Origin: Cryobacterium sp. Y82
GTDB lineage: Bacteria; Actinomycetota; Actinomycetes; Actinomycetales; Microbacteriaceae
Length of the DNA: 64,000 nucleotides
Direction: 5' to 3'
Assembly (NCBI RefSeq): GCF_002929495.1
Contig: NZ_PJJJ01000037.1
Coordinates: 336,931-400,930, forward strand
Shown here: positions 1 through 8,021 of the stretch, one piece after another
Layout of the letters: each line of letters opens with the position of its first letter
Numbering within the stretch: position 1 is the stretch's first letter
Notes under the pieces: generated by a model
Databases searched by the model: none
Told to the model about the DNA's origin: nothing
The model's input: only the letters and a program-made list of their open reading frames with translations
Program-made: the position numbers and the translations under genes

Positions 1-87
1 ACCTCGCATCGTTGGTGTGCAGCCAATCTATTGCACCCGCTATCCGCCCTCGACCAGACCACCACCGTTCCCTGCCCCGGTGCGGGT

Positions 88-177
88 CATAACTCCTGCA
101 ATTTGGCGGGCCAGTTCTGGTGAGCCCCGAAAACACGCTCAACTATTCGACCCCGTAACTGATTTGCAGGAGTTATG
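88..177. repeat. 90-bp intergenic inverted-repeat element, copy 1
   Basis: The left arm CATAACTCCTGCAATT (88-103) and the right arm ATTTGCAGGAGTTATG (162-177) are reverse complements at 15 of 16 positions. An element with the same arms and the same 90-base length is at 46009-46098. The interior is mostly different in the two copies. It lies downstream of the leftward aldehyde dehydrogenase gene. I see nothing else in 1-226. It could be a REP/MITE-like element or a structured RNA. Confidence 0.65.
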
Positions 178-226
178 CGGGATGAGTCAGCCGTACAAGC
201 ACCGAGACACGGCTGGCGCAGCCCGC

Positions 227-2005
227 TCAGGCCCGAAATGCGGCGGCGAGGATGCGCGGCAACTTGCGCGCCGCTGGATGCGCGGCGAAGCCGGTCAGCA
301 GGCGGGCGGTCAGCGTGCCACTTCGAGACGATACGAACCACGGCGGCTTCGGCAACAGCGCCCATTCACCATGCATGACCGAGCGCGGAAACGGCCGAAA
401 AGGTCCCCGCACGACGGTGCGCTCGACGTCGTCAAGCAGCAGGGCGTTGTGCACCACGCCGATTCCACTCTGCACGTTGTCGAGCGTATGCCCGGGAAAC
501 GCGCCCCACGGCGCCGCCGCTGACAGAAAGCCCACGCCGGTCCAGGCATTGATCGCGATCGTTCCGTAGCGCAGGCGCGCCACGGCCTGCTCAAACCCCG
601 GCCCGAGCCGCCGGATGGTGGCCGGCACTCCGAGAATATTAGCGCCAAGAGTGCCCAGAAAGTCGCGGTTGACGGTCTCCACCGCCGAGTCGAGAAAGAC
701 CTGACCGAAGCCGGGTAGTTCGACCACACCCAGAACCGGCGCAAAATATTCCGTCGTGAGCATATCTTCGGTTGAAGCGGATGCCGCGCCCGTCAGGCCG
801 TGCCCAACTCCAGCTCCAGCCGATCGGCCGAACGCGGCCGAGGTCACCAGCGCCGCAGTCATCGGCGGCGCGGAGGCCGCTACGAGCAGGCGCCCGCCGG
901 GAATCGACTGCGCGGCCGGGTAGGCGGCGCTGGCTGCTCGCATCCGGTCGTCGCTGCCGGGGTACCAGGCCGGTCGTGTCGGCGCGGCAGCGAGGGCAGC
1001 GGCGACCGCCTCGAGAAATGCGCGCTTCTGCGGCCAGGCGGCGCTGAGCACGAGCACCTGCCCGGCGATGCAGTTATAGCCGCCGTTGTGCAGCCGCATG
1101 GTGGCGACGTGTTGGGCCTGGTAGCGCAGGTCCCTGCGGCTCCATCGGCCCGGCAACACGATGATCGGGGACACTCCGCCGAGTTCGCTGCTGATCGGTT
1201 TACCGAGGCGCAAAGTTGTGGACCCACCGAACACGATCGCGTCGTGGGTGGCCGCGCTGCCGGTGATATGCACGTGCCTGATACCAAGGTGGTGGGCAAG
1301 GTAGCCGCCCACGTCGGCGCCGCCGGTGACGATGCGCAGCAGGCCCTGCTCGATGAGCGGGGCGAGGGCCGCCCGATAGATCGGCAGCAGTTTGTCGAAG
1401 GTGGGATTGAGCTTGAGTATCGAGGCCCGATTGTGTGCCACGAGCTCGTAGAGTACATCGAGCGGGGCGATCGAGCTGATATTGCCGGCACCGAGCACGA
1501 GACCGACCCCGCCGGCCACTGTCGGAGTGAGTTGGCCCAAACCGGCCGATACCCGGGCACGCTCCATGGTGACGCCCGGCCGCAGCCAGGCCTGGGCGCT
1601 GAATCCGTGGAGAAGCAGCCCGTCCCACGCGTTGTGCGGCAAGACGGAAACCGTGACGCGACCGCCCGGCGCGCGCCCGAATCTCTGGCCGGCGAGCGGG
1701 CTGCGCCCGGAAGCGAGCGCCCGCAGGGTACGGCCGAGTGCGTTCAGCGAGGTGAGCACTGCGTACGGTCCGGTTAGCCATTCTTCGCCGATCAGCAGCG
1801 ACGACGGGTCTAGACCTTTGGCGCGGGCCGCAGCAGCCACCCAGCGCTCGGCTTCCTCAGAAACGGATGCCCTGGTGCGCGCCAGCAAATCGCCGCGCGC
1901 CCCGAGCGGAGTCGCCCCCCACCGCTCGCTTCCTTCGGCCAGCTCAGCGATTGCGAGGTCGAGCTGTGAACTGTGCAGGTCGGTGCGGTCTGCCGTCGTA
2001 GACAT
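227..2005 (-). CDS. aldehyde dehydrogenase family protein
   Basis: This 592-residue protein of the aldehyde dehydrogenase superfamily probably oxidises an aldehyde with NAD(P); the substrate is unknown. Visible motifs are an ITGSAA glycine stretch near residue 255, ELGGVSP near 270 (the family ELGGKSP element with K changed to V) and NGGYNCIAGQ near 310, whose Cys is the expected nucleophile. It is about 100 residues longer than classical members. The start at 2005 is preferred to a more distant upstream one because GGGAG lies just upstream and the N-terminus then begins MSTTADRTD. It probably shares the regulatory region with the small zinc-ribbon gene upstream. Confidence 0.8.
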   Translation of the reverse strand: MSTTADRTDLHSSQLDLAIAELAEGSERWGATPLGARGDLLARTRASVSEEAERWVAAAARAKGLDPSSLLIGEEWLTGPYAVLTSLNALGRTLRALASGRSPLAGQRFGRAPGGRVTVSVLPHNAWDGLLLHGFSAQAWLRPGVTMERARVSAGLGQLTPTVAGGVGLVLGAGNISSIAPLDVLYELVAHNRASILKLNPTFDKLLPIYRAALAPLIEQGLLRIVTGGADVGGYLAHHLGIRHVHITGSAATHDAIVFGGSTTLRLGKPISSELGGVSPIIVLPGRWSRRDLRYQAQHVATMRLHNGGYNCIAGQVLVLSAAWPQKRAFLEAVAAALAAAPTRPAWYPGSDDRMRAASAAYPAAQSIPGGRLLVAASAPPMTAALVTSAAFGRSAGAGVGHGLTGAASASTEDMLTTEYFAPVLGVVELPGFGQVFLDSAVETVNRDFLGTLGANILGVPATIRRLGPGFEQAVARLRYGTIAINAWTGVGFLSAAAPWGAFPGHTLDNVQSGIGVVHNALLLDDVERTVVRGPFRPFPRSVMHGEWALLPKPPWFVSSRSGTLTARLLTGFAAHPAARKLPRILAAAFRA

Positions 2006-2137
2006 TAATCTCCCGTGATTGGCGCCCAGACTAGCCCATCGACTAATAACTGTTGCCTGTGCGGGCGTCTGCGCCCGGTGTGCTGGGCGCAATCGTCGGA
2101 AGTTAGAACAGTCCGGGTATCCGCCCGAAGCGGCAGG

Positions 2138-2380
2138 CTAGGGCAGGGTCACCGGGCAATGGAGCTGGGTACGCTCGCCACTGCGATCGATGTCGTGCTG
2201 GTCCATGGGCTGGGCACAGACCGGACAGCTACGCACGGGCGCCGGCTGTGCGGGAAGCAGATCGGACCCGCTCAAGCCTACCGGAGGCGGCCCGAGAATG
2301 GGAAACAGCCGGCCGTTCAGCCAGGCCGTCAGGCCGCCGGGTCCCGTTCCAGGCGAAGAGGATTTCCTGCCGAATGTCAT
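2138..2380 (-). CDS. small zinc-ribbon-like protein
   Basis: An 80-residue protein with a Gly/Pro-rich N-terminal half (WLNGRLFPILGPPPVG) and a C-terminal CPVC...CP arrangement (CPVCAQPMDQH, then LHCP) that could bind one metal ion through three Cys and a His. Small actinobacterial proteins of this shape exist, but I know no function for them. The ATG at 2380 lies 5 bases from a perfect palindrome (2385-2398) and about 7 bases after a TACACT -10-like box, so the mRNA may be leaderless. It is divergent from the MarR gene, which suggests control by that regulator. Confidence 0.55.
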   Translation of the reverse strand: MTFGRKSSSPGTGPGGLTAWLNGRLFPILGPPPVGLSGSDLLPAQPAPVRSCPVCAQPMDQHDIDRSGERTQLHCPVTLP

Positions 2381-2384
2381 ATTT

Positions 2385-2398
2385 GTTAGTGTACTAAC
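2385..2398. promoter_or_regulatory. probable MarR operator
   Basis: GTTAGTGTACTAAC is a perfect inverted repeat of 6-base arms around a GT spacer. It sits between the divergent zinc-ribbon gene (start 2380) and the MarR gene (start 2438), and overlaps the TACACT -10-like box of the leftward gene. Position and symmetry fit a MarR dimer site; binding is inferred. Confidence 0.5.
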
Positions 2399-2437
2399 TA
2401 AAGTGCACAATGAACAATAGGTTGGAACGGGACACCC

Positions 2438-2878
2438 ATGACGTCGTCAACGCTTGACAACCCCCTCGCCCTCGACAACCAGGTCTGCTTCGCCCTGGCC
2501 ATCGCCTCGCGCAGTGTCATCGCCCTGTATCGACCCATTCTGGAGCCACTCGGGCTAACTCATCCGCAATATCTGGTTATGCTCGCCCTGTGGGACGAGA
2601 GCCCGCGGACGCTCACGGACCTCGGCCGGACCCTCCGCCTCGAGCCGGCGACTCTCTCCCCCTTGCTCAAGCGACTCGAAGCCATCGGCTACGTGCGGCG
2701 GCAACGCCGGGAGGCCGATGAGCGCACGCTCGATATCACCCTGACCGACCGCGGACTGGACCTGCGCGCGGCGGCCGAAACCATCCCGACGCGGGTCATC
2801 GAAGCGCTCAGCCTGCCGCTGGACGACCTGCTCCGCCTGCGCGATGCGCTGCACCGGGTCATCGTCGCAACGTCCTGA
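2438..2878 (+). CDS. MarR family transcriptional regulator
   Basis: A 146-residue MarR-type winged-helix dimer. The recognition region reads TLTDLGRTLRLEPATLSPLLKRLE (about residues 55-78, written here only to mark the helix-turn-helix), followed by the wing GYVRRQRREADERTLDITLT. Length is typical. It probably represses itself and the leftward zinc-ribbon/aldehyde dehydrogenase genes through the palindrome at 2385-2398. Members often respond to phenolics, thiols or peroxides; a Cys at residue 18 is present but no redox role can be concluded. Confidence 0.85.
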   Translation: MTSSTLDNPLALDNQVCFALAIASRSVIALYRPILEPLGLTHPQYLVMLALWDESPRTLTDLGRTLRLEPATLSPLLKRLEAIGYVRRQRREADERTLDITLTDRGLDLRAAAETIPTRVIEALSLPLDDLLRLRDALHRVIVATS

Positions 2879-2925
2879 CCCACCGGAGCTGGCACTTAGT
2901 TGAAAAATACCGACCCGGGATCGGC

Positions 2926-4041
2926 TCAGGCGATCGCGTCGGCGACCGTCAGGAGCTCAGCGTGGAAGGCAGCTGCCACGTGCGCGTTGGTGATGCGGCC
3001 GTTGTGCACGTTGAGGCCCAAAGCGAGGGCGGCGTCTTCGGCGATGGCCTTCTTCCAGCCCTTCTGCGCCAGCGCGATGACGTAGGGCAGGGTGGCGTTG
3101 GTGAGGGCGCGGGTCGAGGTGGCCGGCACTGCGCCGGGCATGTTGGCGACGCAGTAGTAGACACTGTCGTGCACGGCGAAGGTGGGATTGTCGTGCGTGG
3201 TGGCGTGCGATCCCTCGAAGCAACCGCCCTGGTCGATCGCGATGTCCACGAGCACGGAGCCGGGCTTCATCGAGGCGACCATGGCGTCGGTGACGAGCTT
3301 GGGGGCCTGCGCACCCGGAATGAGCACGGAGCCGATGACAAGGTCAGCCTCCCGCACCTGCTCGGCAATCTCGTACTGGGTCGACGCGCGCGTCTGAATC
3401 TCGCCATTGAAGCGGGCCTCGAGCTGGCGCAGGCGAGCGAGCGACAGATCGATGATGGTCACGTCGGCGCCCATGCCGAGCGCGTTAGCCGCCGCGTGCT
3501 CGCCGGCCACGCCGCCGCCGATCACGACGACTTTGGCCTTGGGAGTTCCGGGAACGCCGCCGAGCAGAATTCCGCTGCCGCCGTTGGCGCTCATCAGATG
3601 GTAGGCACCAACCTGAGCCGAAAGGCGGCCAGCAACCTCGCTCATGGGCGAAAGCAGCGGCAGGCTACGGTCGGGAAGCTGCACGGTCTCATAGGCGATC
3701 GCGGTCGTACCAGATTTGATCAGAGCCCCCGTGCAGTCAGCGGATGCCGCGAGGTGCAGATAGGTGAACAGCACCTGCCCCGCGCGCATCAACGGGTATT
3801 CGCTGGCAATGGGCTCCTTGACCTTCAGGAGCAGGTCGGCCGCGGCCCAGACTTCGACGGCGGTGTCGACAATGGACGCCCCGGCGAGCCGAAAAGCATC
3901 ATCGGTGATGCTGGAGCCCAGCCCGGCGCCTTTCTCAATGACGACGTCGTGGCCGCGACGAGTGAGCTCGTGAACACCGGCCGGAGTGATAGCCACACGG
4001 TTCTCATTATTTTTAATCTCGGTGGGAATGCCGACCAACAT
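2926..4041 (-). CDS. ald: alanine dehydrogenase
   Basis: A 371-residue alanine dehydrogenase, catalysing reversible NAD-dependent conversion of L-alanine to pyruvate and ammonia. The N-terminus [20 protein letters not shown], the catalytic His in FTYLHLAA near residue 95, the NAD-binding glycine stretch [12 protein letters not shown] near 170, and [12 protein letters not shown] are all present. The ATG at 4041 gives the usual length; an upstream extension has no family support. It is divergent from an Lrp/AsnC gene, the arrangement of ald and aldR in mycobacteria, so alanine-responsive control by that neighbour is likely. Confidence 0.95.
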   Translation of the reverse strand: MLVGIPTEIKNNENRVAITPAGVHELTRRGHDVVIEKGAGLGSSITDDAFRLAGASIVDTAVEVWAAADLLLKVKEPIASEYPLMRAGQVLFTYLHLAASADCTGALIKSGTTAIAYETVQLPDRSLPLLSPMSEVAGRLSAQVGAYHLMSANGGSGILLGGVPGTPKAKVVVIGGGVAGEHAAANALGMGADVTIIDLSLARLRQLEARFNGEIQTRASTQYEIAEQVREADLVIGSVLIPGAQAPKLVTDAMVASMKPGSVLVDIAIDQGGCFEGSHATTHDNPTFAVHDSVYYCVANMPGAVPATSTRALTNATLPYVIALAQKGWKKAIAEDAALALGLNVHNGRITNAHVAAAFHAELLTVADAIA

Positions 4042-4152
4042 GTCTGCTCCGTTTCGGGTTGCCAGTGCCGAACGCATCGGCAGTGATAAGGGTAAGACTG
4101 CTATTGATTCGTTTCGGCTAGGTAAAATCCGTAGAATCTGCCAGACTCCAAA

Positions 4153-4170
4153 CATATTCCACTAAATATG
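4153..4170. promoter_or_regulatory. candidate Lrp/AsnC (AldR) box
   Basis: CATATT-N6-AATATG is a perfect AT-rich inverted repeat in the 149-base gap between ald and the Lrp/AsnC gene, 21 bases before the regulator start. Lrp-family sites are typically AT-rich imperfect palindromes. Function is inferred from position. Confidence 0.4.
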
Positions 4171-4190
4171 CGGTTGTCAGGAGATGTGAG

Positions 4191-4676
4191 ATGGCAGAAA
4201 CGAAGAGGATTCGGGTGGTCGAAACCCTTGACGAAATCGATCGCATCCTGGTCGCAGCGCTGCAGGCCGACTCCCGCACCACCAACAGCCGGCTGGCCAG
4301 CGCGGCCGGTATCGCCGAATCGACGTGCGTCTCCCGGGTGCGCTCGCTGGTCAGTCGCGGCATCGTCACGGGCTTTACGGCCATGGTCGACCCGAAAGCG
4401 ATCGGCCTGGGCCTGCAGGCGCTGATCAGCGTGAGCATTCGCGCAGGCGCCCGCACGCACATCCCGGCCTTTCGCGATTCGATCCGGGTGATGCCGCGCG
4501 TCGTGCAGCTATATTTTCTCGGCGGGTCCGAGGACTTCATCATTCATCTGTCGGCCCGGGATACCGACGATGTGCGCGATTTCGTGCTGGACAATCTTTC
4601 AGCCGATCCCGCGGTCGCTTCAACCCGTACGAGCATGGTGTTCGAGCATTTCTACAACGGCGTCGCCCCCGAATAG
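4191..4676 (+). CDS. Lrp/AsnC family regulator (AldR-like)
   Basis: A 161-residue feast/famine regulator. The N-terminal helix-turn-helix spans about residues 12-60 (LDEIDRILVAALQADSR, then AGIAESTCVSRVRSL), followed by an alpha/beta RAM ligand-binding domain ending in STRTSMVFEHF. The family forms octamers that sense amino acids. It is divergent from ald and 23 bases upstream of a LysE-type exporter on the same strand, so it probably couples amino-acid level to alanine catabolism and basic amino-acid export. Confidence 0.88.
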   Translation: MAETKRIRVVETLDEIDRILVAALQADSRTTNSRLASAAGIAESTCVSRVRSLVSRGIVTGFTAMVDPKAIGLGLQALISVSIRAGARTHIPAFRDSIRVMPRVVQLYFLGGSEDFIIHLSARDTDDVRDFVLDNLSADPAVASTRTSMVFEHFYNGVAPE

Positions 4677-4699
4677 CGCGCCCCTAAACTATCCACGAG

Positions 4700-5326
4700 A
4701 TGAACCTCGCCGACACGATCCTGCCCGCCATGTTCGGTTTCGGCACCGGTCTCGCGCTCATCATCGCGATCGGCGCCCAGAACGCGTATCTCCTGCGGCT
4801 CGGCATTGAGGGGCGCAACCGCACCGTGCTCACTGCGGTGCTGATCTGTTCGGTCTCCGATGCCGTGCTCATTCTGGCCGGCATCGTCGGAATCGGCGCC
4901 CTCATTCGAGCCGCTCCGGTCGTTCTGATCATCGTGCAGGTGCTCGGCGTCGGCTTCCTGCTGACCTACGGTGTGTTCGCCGCCGTGCGCGCCCTCCGCC
5001 CCGGCGTGCTCATCGCGGCGGCGAGTACCGAGATCAGCACCAAGGCCGCCGTCATGACGACCATCGCGCTCACCTGGCTCAACCCGCACGTCTACCTCGA
5101 CACCCTGATTTTTCTCGGATCGGTGGCTAACCAGCAGGGTGTGAACGAACGCTGGTGGTGGGGCGCGGGGGCAGTCACGGCGAGTTTCGTCTGGTTTTTC
5201 GCGCTCGGTTTCGGTGCACGGAAGCTTCGCCCCTTGTTCGCAAAACGCACCTCCTGGCGAGTGCTCGACGGCTTCATCGCCGTTGTCATGATCGCTCTCG
5301 GCGTTCGAATGGCGCTCGGCGTTTAG
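4700..5326 (+). CDS. lysE: LysE/ArgO family amino-acid exporter
   Basis: A 208-residue inner-membrane protein with about six hydrophobic segments and the LysE/ArgO N-terminal signature FGTGLALIIAIGAQNAYLLR. The motif LTWLNPHVYLDTL in the middle is also typical. Family members export lysine or arginine by proton-coupled antiport. It directly follows the Lrp/AsnC gene and probably shares its transcript. The exact substrate cannot be read from sequence. Confidence 0.85.
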   Translation: MNLADTILPAMFGFGTGLALIIAIGAQNAYLLRLGIEGRNRTVLTAVLICSVSDAVLILAGIVGIGALIRAAPVVLIIVQVLGVGFLLTYGVFAAVRALRPGVLIAAASTEISTKAAVMTTIALTWLNPHVYLDTLIFLGSVANQQGVNERWWWGAGAVTASFVWFFALGFGARKLRPLFAKRTSWRVLDGFIAVVMIALGVRMALGV

Positions 5327-5331
5327 CGTTG

Positions 5332-5617
5332 TTACTCGCGCCAATATCCGGCCTTGCCAAGCAGCGCGACCTCACGATTCGCGTTTTCCGGCACCGGAAC
5401 TTCGGGCGGAAACACCCCAAAGCCTCGCCACATTTCAATATCGGGCGCAATCTGCTCCCCCAGGTTTTCCACCAGGGTCTTCGGCGTGTGAGGCGAGAAT
5501 GTCACGCAGGGTCGGGTCTTTTTTACGCGACCACCCGGCCGGCGCCGGCAGCGCGAGCTGCGCGGAAGTGAGCCGGTCGATGACAAAGCGTAACGCGGCA
5601 TCCGCTTGAAGGAACAT
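5332..5617 (-). pseudogene. frameshifted TIGR03086/DinB-like metal-binding protein relic
   Basis: Two reading frames together resemble the N- and C-terminal pieces of the mycothiol-dependent maleylpyruvate isomerase-like TIGR03083/TIGR03086 family. One frame (5617 leftward) gives DAALRFVIDRLTSAQ and WSRKKDPTLRDILASHA. The other, ending at 5332, gives GVFPPEVPVPENAN and ALLGKAGYW, which match the family tail in which a VPVP stretch precedes a LL..GR. The central part is missing. No start-to-stop frame is intact, so this looks like a decayed gene. Confidence 0.5.
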
Positions 5618-5662
5618 CTCTCTGTTTCAGAGGTGCAAGCTAGCACGGCTGCCCGCCATCGC

Positions 5663-6001
5663 CTAGACGCTCAGCCGCACGCTGGCCACGATCACGACGA
5701 TCTGCACGACCGGCGGGTAGTCGCCCTGCTCGAGATGCGCGGCGATTGCGTCGTGTACCCGACCGCTCACGTGACCCGAGGACTCCGCCGCACCGATGCC
5801 GATCTTGGCCGTGACCCGAACGCCGTCGCCCTGCTCTCCGACATACACCAGGGGCGCGGCTGGCGCGCGATGAGCCACCGCGTCGAGCGCGGCGGTGAGC
5901 ATGGCGGTCACGAGCGGCCCGGCCGGGTACAGCGACTCGACGCCGGGCACCTGGCGCACCAACGCATCAAGCTGGTCGGTCGAGGGAAGAACCGAGGTCA
6001 T
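5663..6001 (-). CDS. Asp23/Gls24-associated small protein
   Basis: A 112-residue protein with a compact alpha/beta pattern (RVTAKIGIG, then GRVHDAIAAHL, then VVQIVVIVASVRL) like a shortened Asp23/Gls24 domain. Its ATG overlaps the stop of the preceding Asp23-like gene by one base (TGATG), so translation is probably coupled. It is the last gene of the sigma-factor transcript. A role in cell-envelope stress is inferred from context only. Confidence 0.65.
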   Translation of the reverse strand: MTSVLPSTDQLDALVRQVPGVESLYPAGPLVTAMLTAALDAVAHRAPAAPLVYVGEQGDGVRVTAKIGIGAAESSGHVSGRVHDAIAAHLEQGDYPPVVQIVVIVASVRLSV

Positions 6002-6648
6002 CAGCGCTCCATTTCTCGAACGGATACATCGGGCAGGGCGTGCAGATCGCTCACCGTGATGTCGATGGCCGCCACGACGAGTTCCGTGTACCTACTCAGT
6101 GCGGCATACATTGCCTGTCTGAGCCGCTCGGCCAGCAACGGTATGTTCTCCCCCGGAAATACGGTCACGTCGACCCGAATCAAAATTGGCGTTCCGGGCA
6201 CGCTAACGTCGCCGACCAGCACACACCGGCCCACGAACATGTTCTGCATACTGTCGCCGGTCTCGCGCAGAATGCCACGAAGCGCTCCCTCCGTCACGAC
6301 CAGGCGCGCTGTCGGCGACGGGTGAGTCAGCGGAATGTCCCGCCCGGCGTGGGCTTCCAGCGTGATGTTGTCGAGAATCGACGCCACCCAGTCGTCGGCG
6401 CGCAGGGATTCCCGTTCCAGGTCTCTGGCGAGCAGCGCCTGCCGGGCCCGGCGCAGGCGTTCGAGACCCCGCAAGGCGATCTCGCATTCGGGTGAATCAT
6501 CAATGCGGGGGTCGGCGGGAACCCGTCCACGGTCGAGGTAGTCGCTGAGCTGTTCAACCGTATGCCCGTCCAGCTCGGCCTGTTCTCGAACGGTGTCATC
6601 CAGATCGAAAGCAACGAAGCGCTCGTCTGCCGGCGTCAATTCAGTCAT
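6001..6648 (-). CDS. Asp23/Gls24 family envelope stress protein with N-terminal extension
   Basis: A 215-residue protein. Residues about 1-110 are acidic and helical (QLSDYLDRGRVPADPRIDD, ALRGLERLRRAR) and show no zinc-binding anti-sigma motif. Residues about 115-210 look like an Asp23 fold (VTEGALRGILRE, VRVDVTVFPG-type strands). It starts inside the last codons of the ECF sigma gene (4-base overlap). Given that position, normally occupied by an anti-sigma factor, the N-terminal part could bind the sigma factor; this is inference. Confidence 0.7.
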   Translation of the reverse strand: MTELTPADERFVAFDLDDTVREQAELDGHTVEQLSDYLDRGRVPADPRIDDSPECEIALRGLERLRRARQALLARDLERESLRADDWVASILDNITLEAHAGRDIPLTHPSPTARLVVTEGALRGILRETGDSMQNMFVGRCVLVGDVSVPGTPILIRVDVTVFPGENIPLLAERLRQAMYAALSRYTELVVAAIDITVSDLHALPDVSVREMER

Positions 6649-7220
6649 CGCCAGTCCTCCATCTCTCGAAGCAGGGTCTTGCGGGCCCGTGCCAGCAATC
6701 CACGCACGGTCGATAACGGCAGGTGCAACTCAAATGCAATGTCATGGTAGCTGTACTCGGCCAGTTCGCGCAGAGTCCAGCAGCGTCGTTGGTCCTCAGG
6801 GAGATCAGCGAGCACCCGGGCGAGGGCTTCGGTCTGGGACTCAACCTCCGCGACGACGTGCGGGGCGGTACTCTCCGGCGCCGGGGCGTCCGTGTCTTCG
6901 ATGTTGACGTGGGCGCGCCTGGCACGCAGCCGATCGATGCTTTTACGACTGACGATGCGCATCAGCCAGCTTTTGACAGCCCTGCCATCGTCGAGGGTGC
7001 CCAGCTGCTGCCAGGCCGTAATGAAGGACTCCTGCACGACATCATCGGTCTCGTCGTTGAAACCGAGGACCCTGGTCGCGTAGACCCGCATAAGCGGTCC
7101 ATAGCGCCGCACGAGCACCTCAAAGGCACGCAGGTCGCCATCGGCGGCGCGCTCGGCCAACACCTGGTCGGCGGCCGCATCGAGCGGCGACGCAACCTGA
7201 TCCCGCACTGTGCCGGACAC
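6645..7220 (-). CDS. ECF-type RNA polymerase sigma factor
   Basis: A 191-residue sigma factor. Region 2 is clear (RAFEVLVRRYGPLMRVYATR, DETDDVVQESFITAWQQL, VKSWLMRIVSRKSIDRLRAR) and region 4 is clear (LADLPEDQRRCWTLRELAEY, HDIAFELHLPLSTVRGLLARARKTL). The GTG at 7220 is chosen because GGAGGAGGGG lies immediately upstream; longer readings add an unrelated tail. It is divergent from the Asp23 operon at 7351 and leads two Asp23-like genes, so it probably controls this locus. No conventional zinc-binding anti-sigma gene is next to it. Confidence 0.85.
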   Translation of the reverse strand: MSGTVRDQVASPLDAAADQVLAERAADGDLRAFEVLVRRYGPLMRVYATRVLGFNDETDDVVQESFITAWQQLGTLDDGRAVKSWLMRIVSRKSIDRLRARRAHVNIEDTDAPAPESTAPHVVAEVESQTEALARVLADLPEDQRRCWTLRELAEYSYHDIAFELHLPLSTVRGLLARARKTLLREMEDWR

Positions 7221-7267
7221 ATCCCCTCCTCCAGCGAACGCTTTGAGAGAATTTCTCAACTTCGTGT

Positions 7268-7291
7268 GACGAATATGGCACAGGTTTCGTC
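7268..7291. promoter_or_regulatory. symmetric element between divergent stress operons
   Basis: GACGAA (7268-7273) and TTCGTC (7286-7291) form a perfect inverted repeat with a 12-base spacer in the gap between the sigma factor and Asp23 operons. Each half contains CGTC reading outward, the core of many ECF -10 elements. It may be a bidirectional promoter element or a dimer site. The matching -35 elements are not convincing by eye. Confidence 0.3.
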
Positions 7292-7350
7292 CTACAGGTA
7301 ACAATCCACTTCGGCTTGACCGTCCGGCCGCACGCAAAGGAGCTATTCCC

Positions 7351-7830
7351 ATGGACCTTATCGACACCAACGGCGCCGCATCCCCGAACAAGTCCCCGCG
7401 CAGTCGCACCCCGATCAACACACCATTGGCCGGTGAGTCGGCTACCGGAACCGGCAAGACAGTCATTAACGACAGCGTCGTCGCGAAGGTGGCCGGCATG
7501 GCCGTCCGGGAAGTCTCCGGCGTGCACGCCCTCGGGGGAGGTGCGGCCCGCGCCCTCGGAGCCATTCGTGAAGCCATGAACAACACGGATGTGAGCCAGG
7601 GCATCTCGGTTGAAGTCGGTGAAACGCAAGTGGCAGTCGATGTGACCATCGTCGCGGAGTACCCCGTTCAGCTGCAGCAGGTAGCCGATGACATCCGCTC
7701 GAGTGTTATTCGTGCCATTGAAGACCTTGTCGGTCTCGAGGTCACCGAGGTCAATGTGACAATCGTCGACATCCACCTGCCGAGCGATGACGCTCCCGAG
7801 ACCGAGCCGAGCAAAGCCGCACTCCGATGA
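7351..7830 (+). CDS. Asp23/Gls24 family envelope stress protein
   Basis: A 159-residue cytoplasmic Asp23/Gls24 protein. After a variable N-terminus the domain runs from about residue 45: VINDSVVAKVAGMAVREVSG and GVHALGG, then VAVDVTIVAEYPVQLQQVAD, then VTEVNVTIVDIHL. In Gram-positive bacteria Asp23 is anchored to the membrane by AmaP and responds to cell-wall stress. AAAGGAG is 9 bases before the ATG. It starts a run of five overlapping genes and overlaps the next by 4 bases. Confidence 0.9.
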   Translation: MDLIDTNGAASPNKSPRSRTPINTPLAGESATGTGKTVINDSVVAKVAGMAVREVSGVHALGGGAARALGAIREAMNNTDVSQGISVEVGETQVAVDVTIVAEYPVQLQQVADDIRSSVIRAIEDLVGLEVTEVNVTIVDIHLPSDDAPETEPSKAALR

Positions 7831-8021
7831 CCACCGCGACCCGTACCGGAATGCTGGTCGGAGCGGTTCTCGCATTGACCTGGGTGATTTTGGGCTTTTG
7901 GGCATTCTTGTTCGTGGGCCTGGCCATGCTGGTTGGTGCCCTGGTGGGCCGTGTCGTTGATGGCCGTCTCGACCTGAGCTCACTGATCGGAGCGTTCCAA
8001 GGAAAGCGTTCATCATCGTGA
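7827..8021 (+). CDS. DUF2273-like small membrane protein
   Basis: A 64-residue protein made mostly of two hydrophobic segments (about residues 10-28 and 30-44) with a short polar tail. DUF2273-type small membrane proteins accompany Asp23 and AmaP in many Gram-positive genomes. It overlaps both neighbours by 4 bases, which indicates coupled translation. Probably part of the membrane platform that holds Asp23 proteins. Confidence 0.75.
   Translation: MTTATRTGMLVGAVLALTWVILGFWAFLFVGLAMLVGALVGRVVDGRLDLSSLIGAFQGKRSSS

Noticed and set aside
17-523. A 168-codon plus-strand frame at the window start
   Set aside because: It runs through the 90-bp repeat and the antisense of the aldehyde dehydrogenase 3' end, and is Arg/Pro-rich with no family resemblance.
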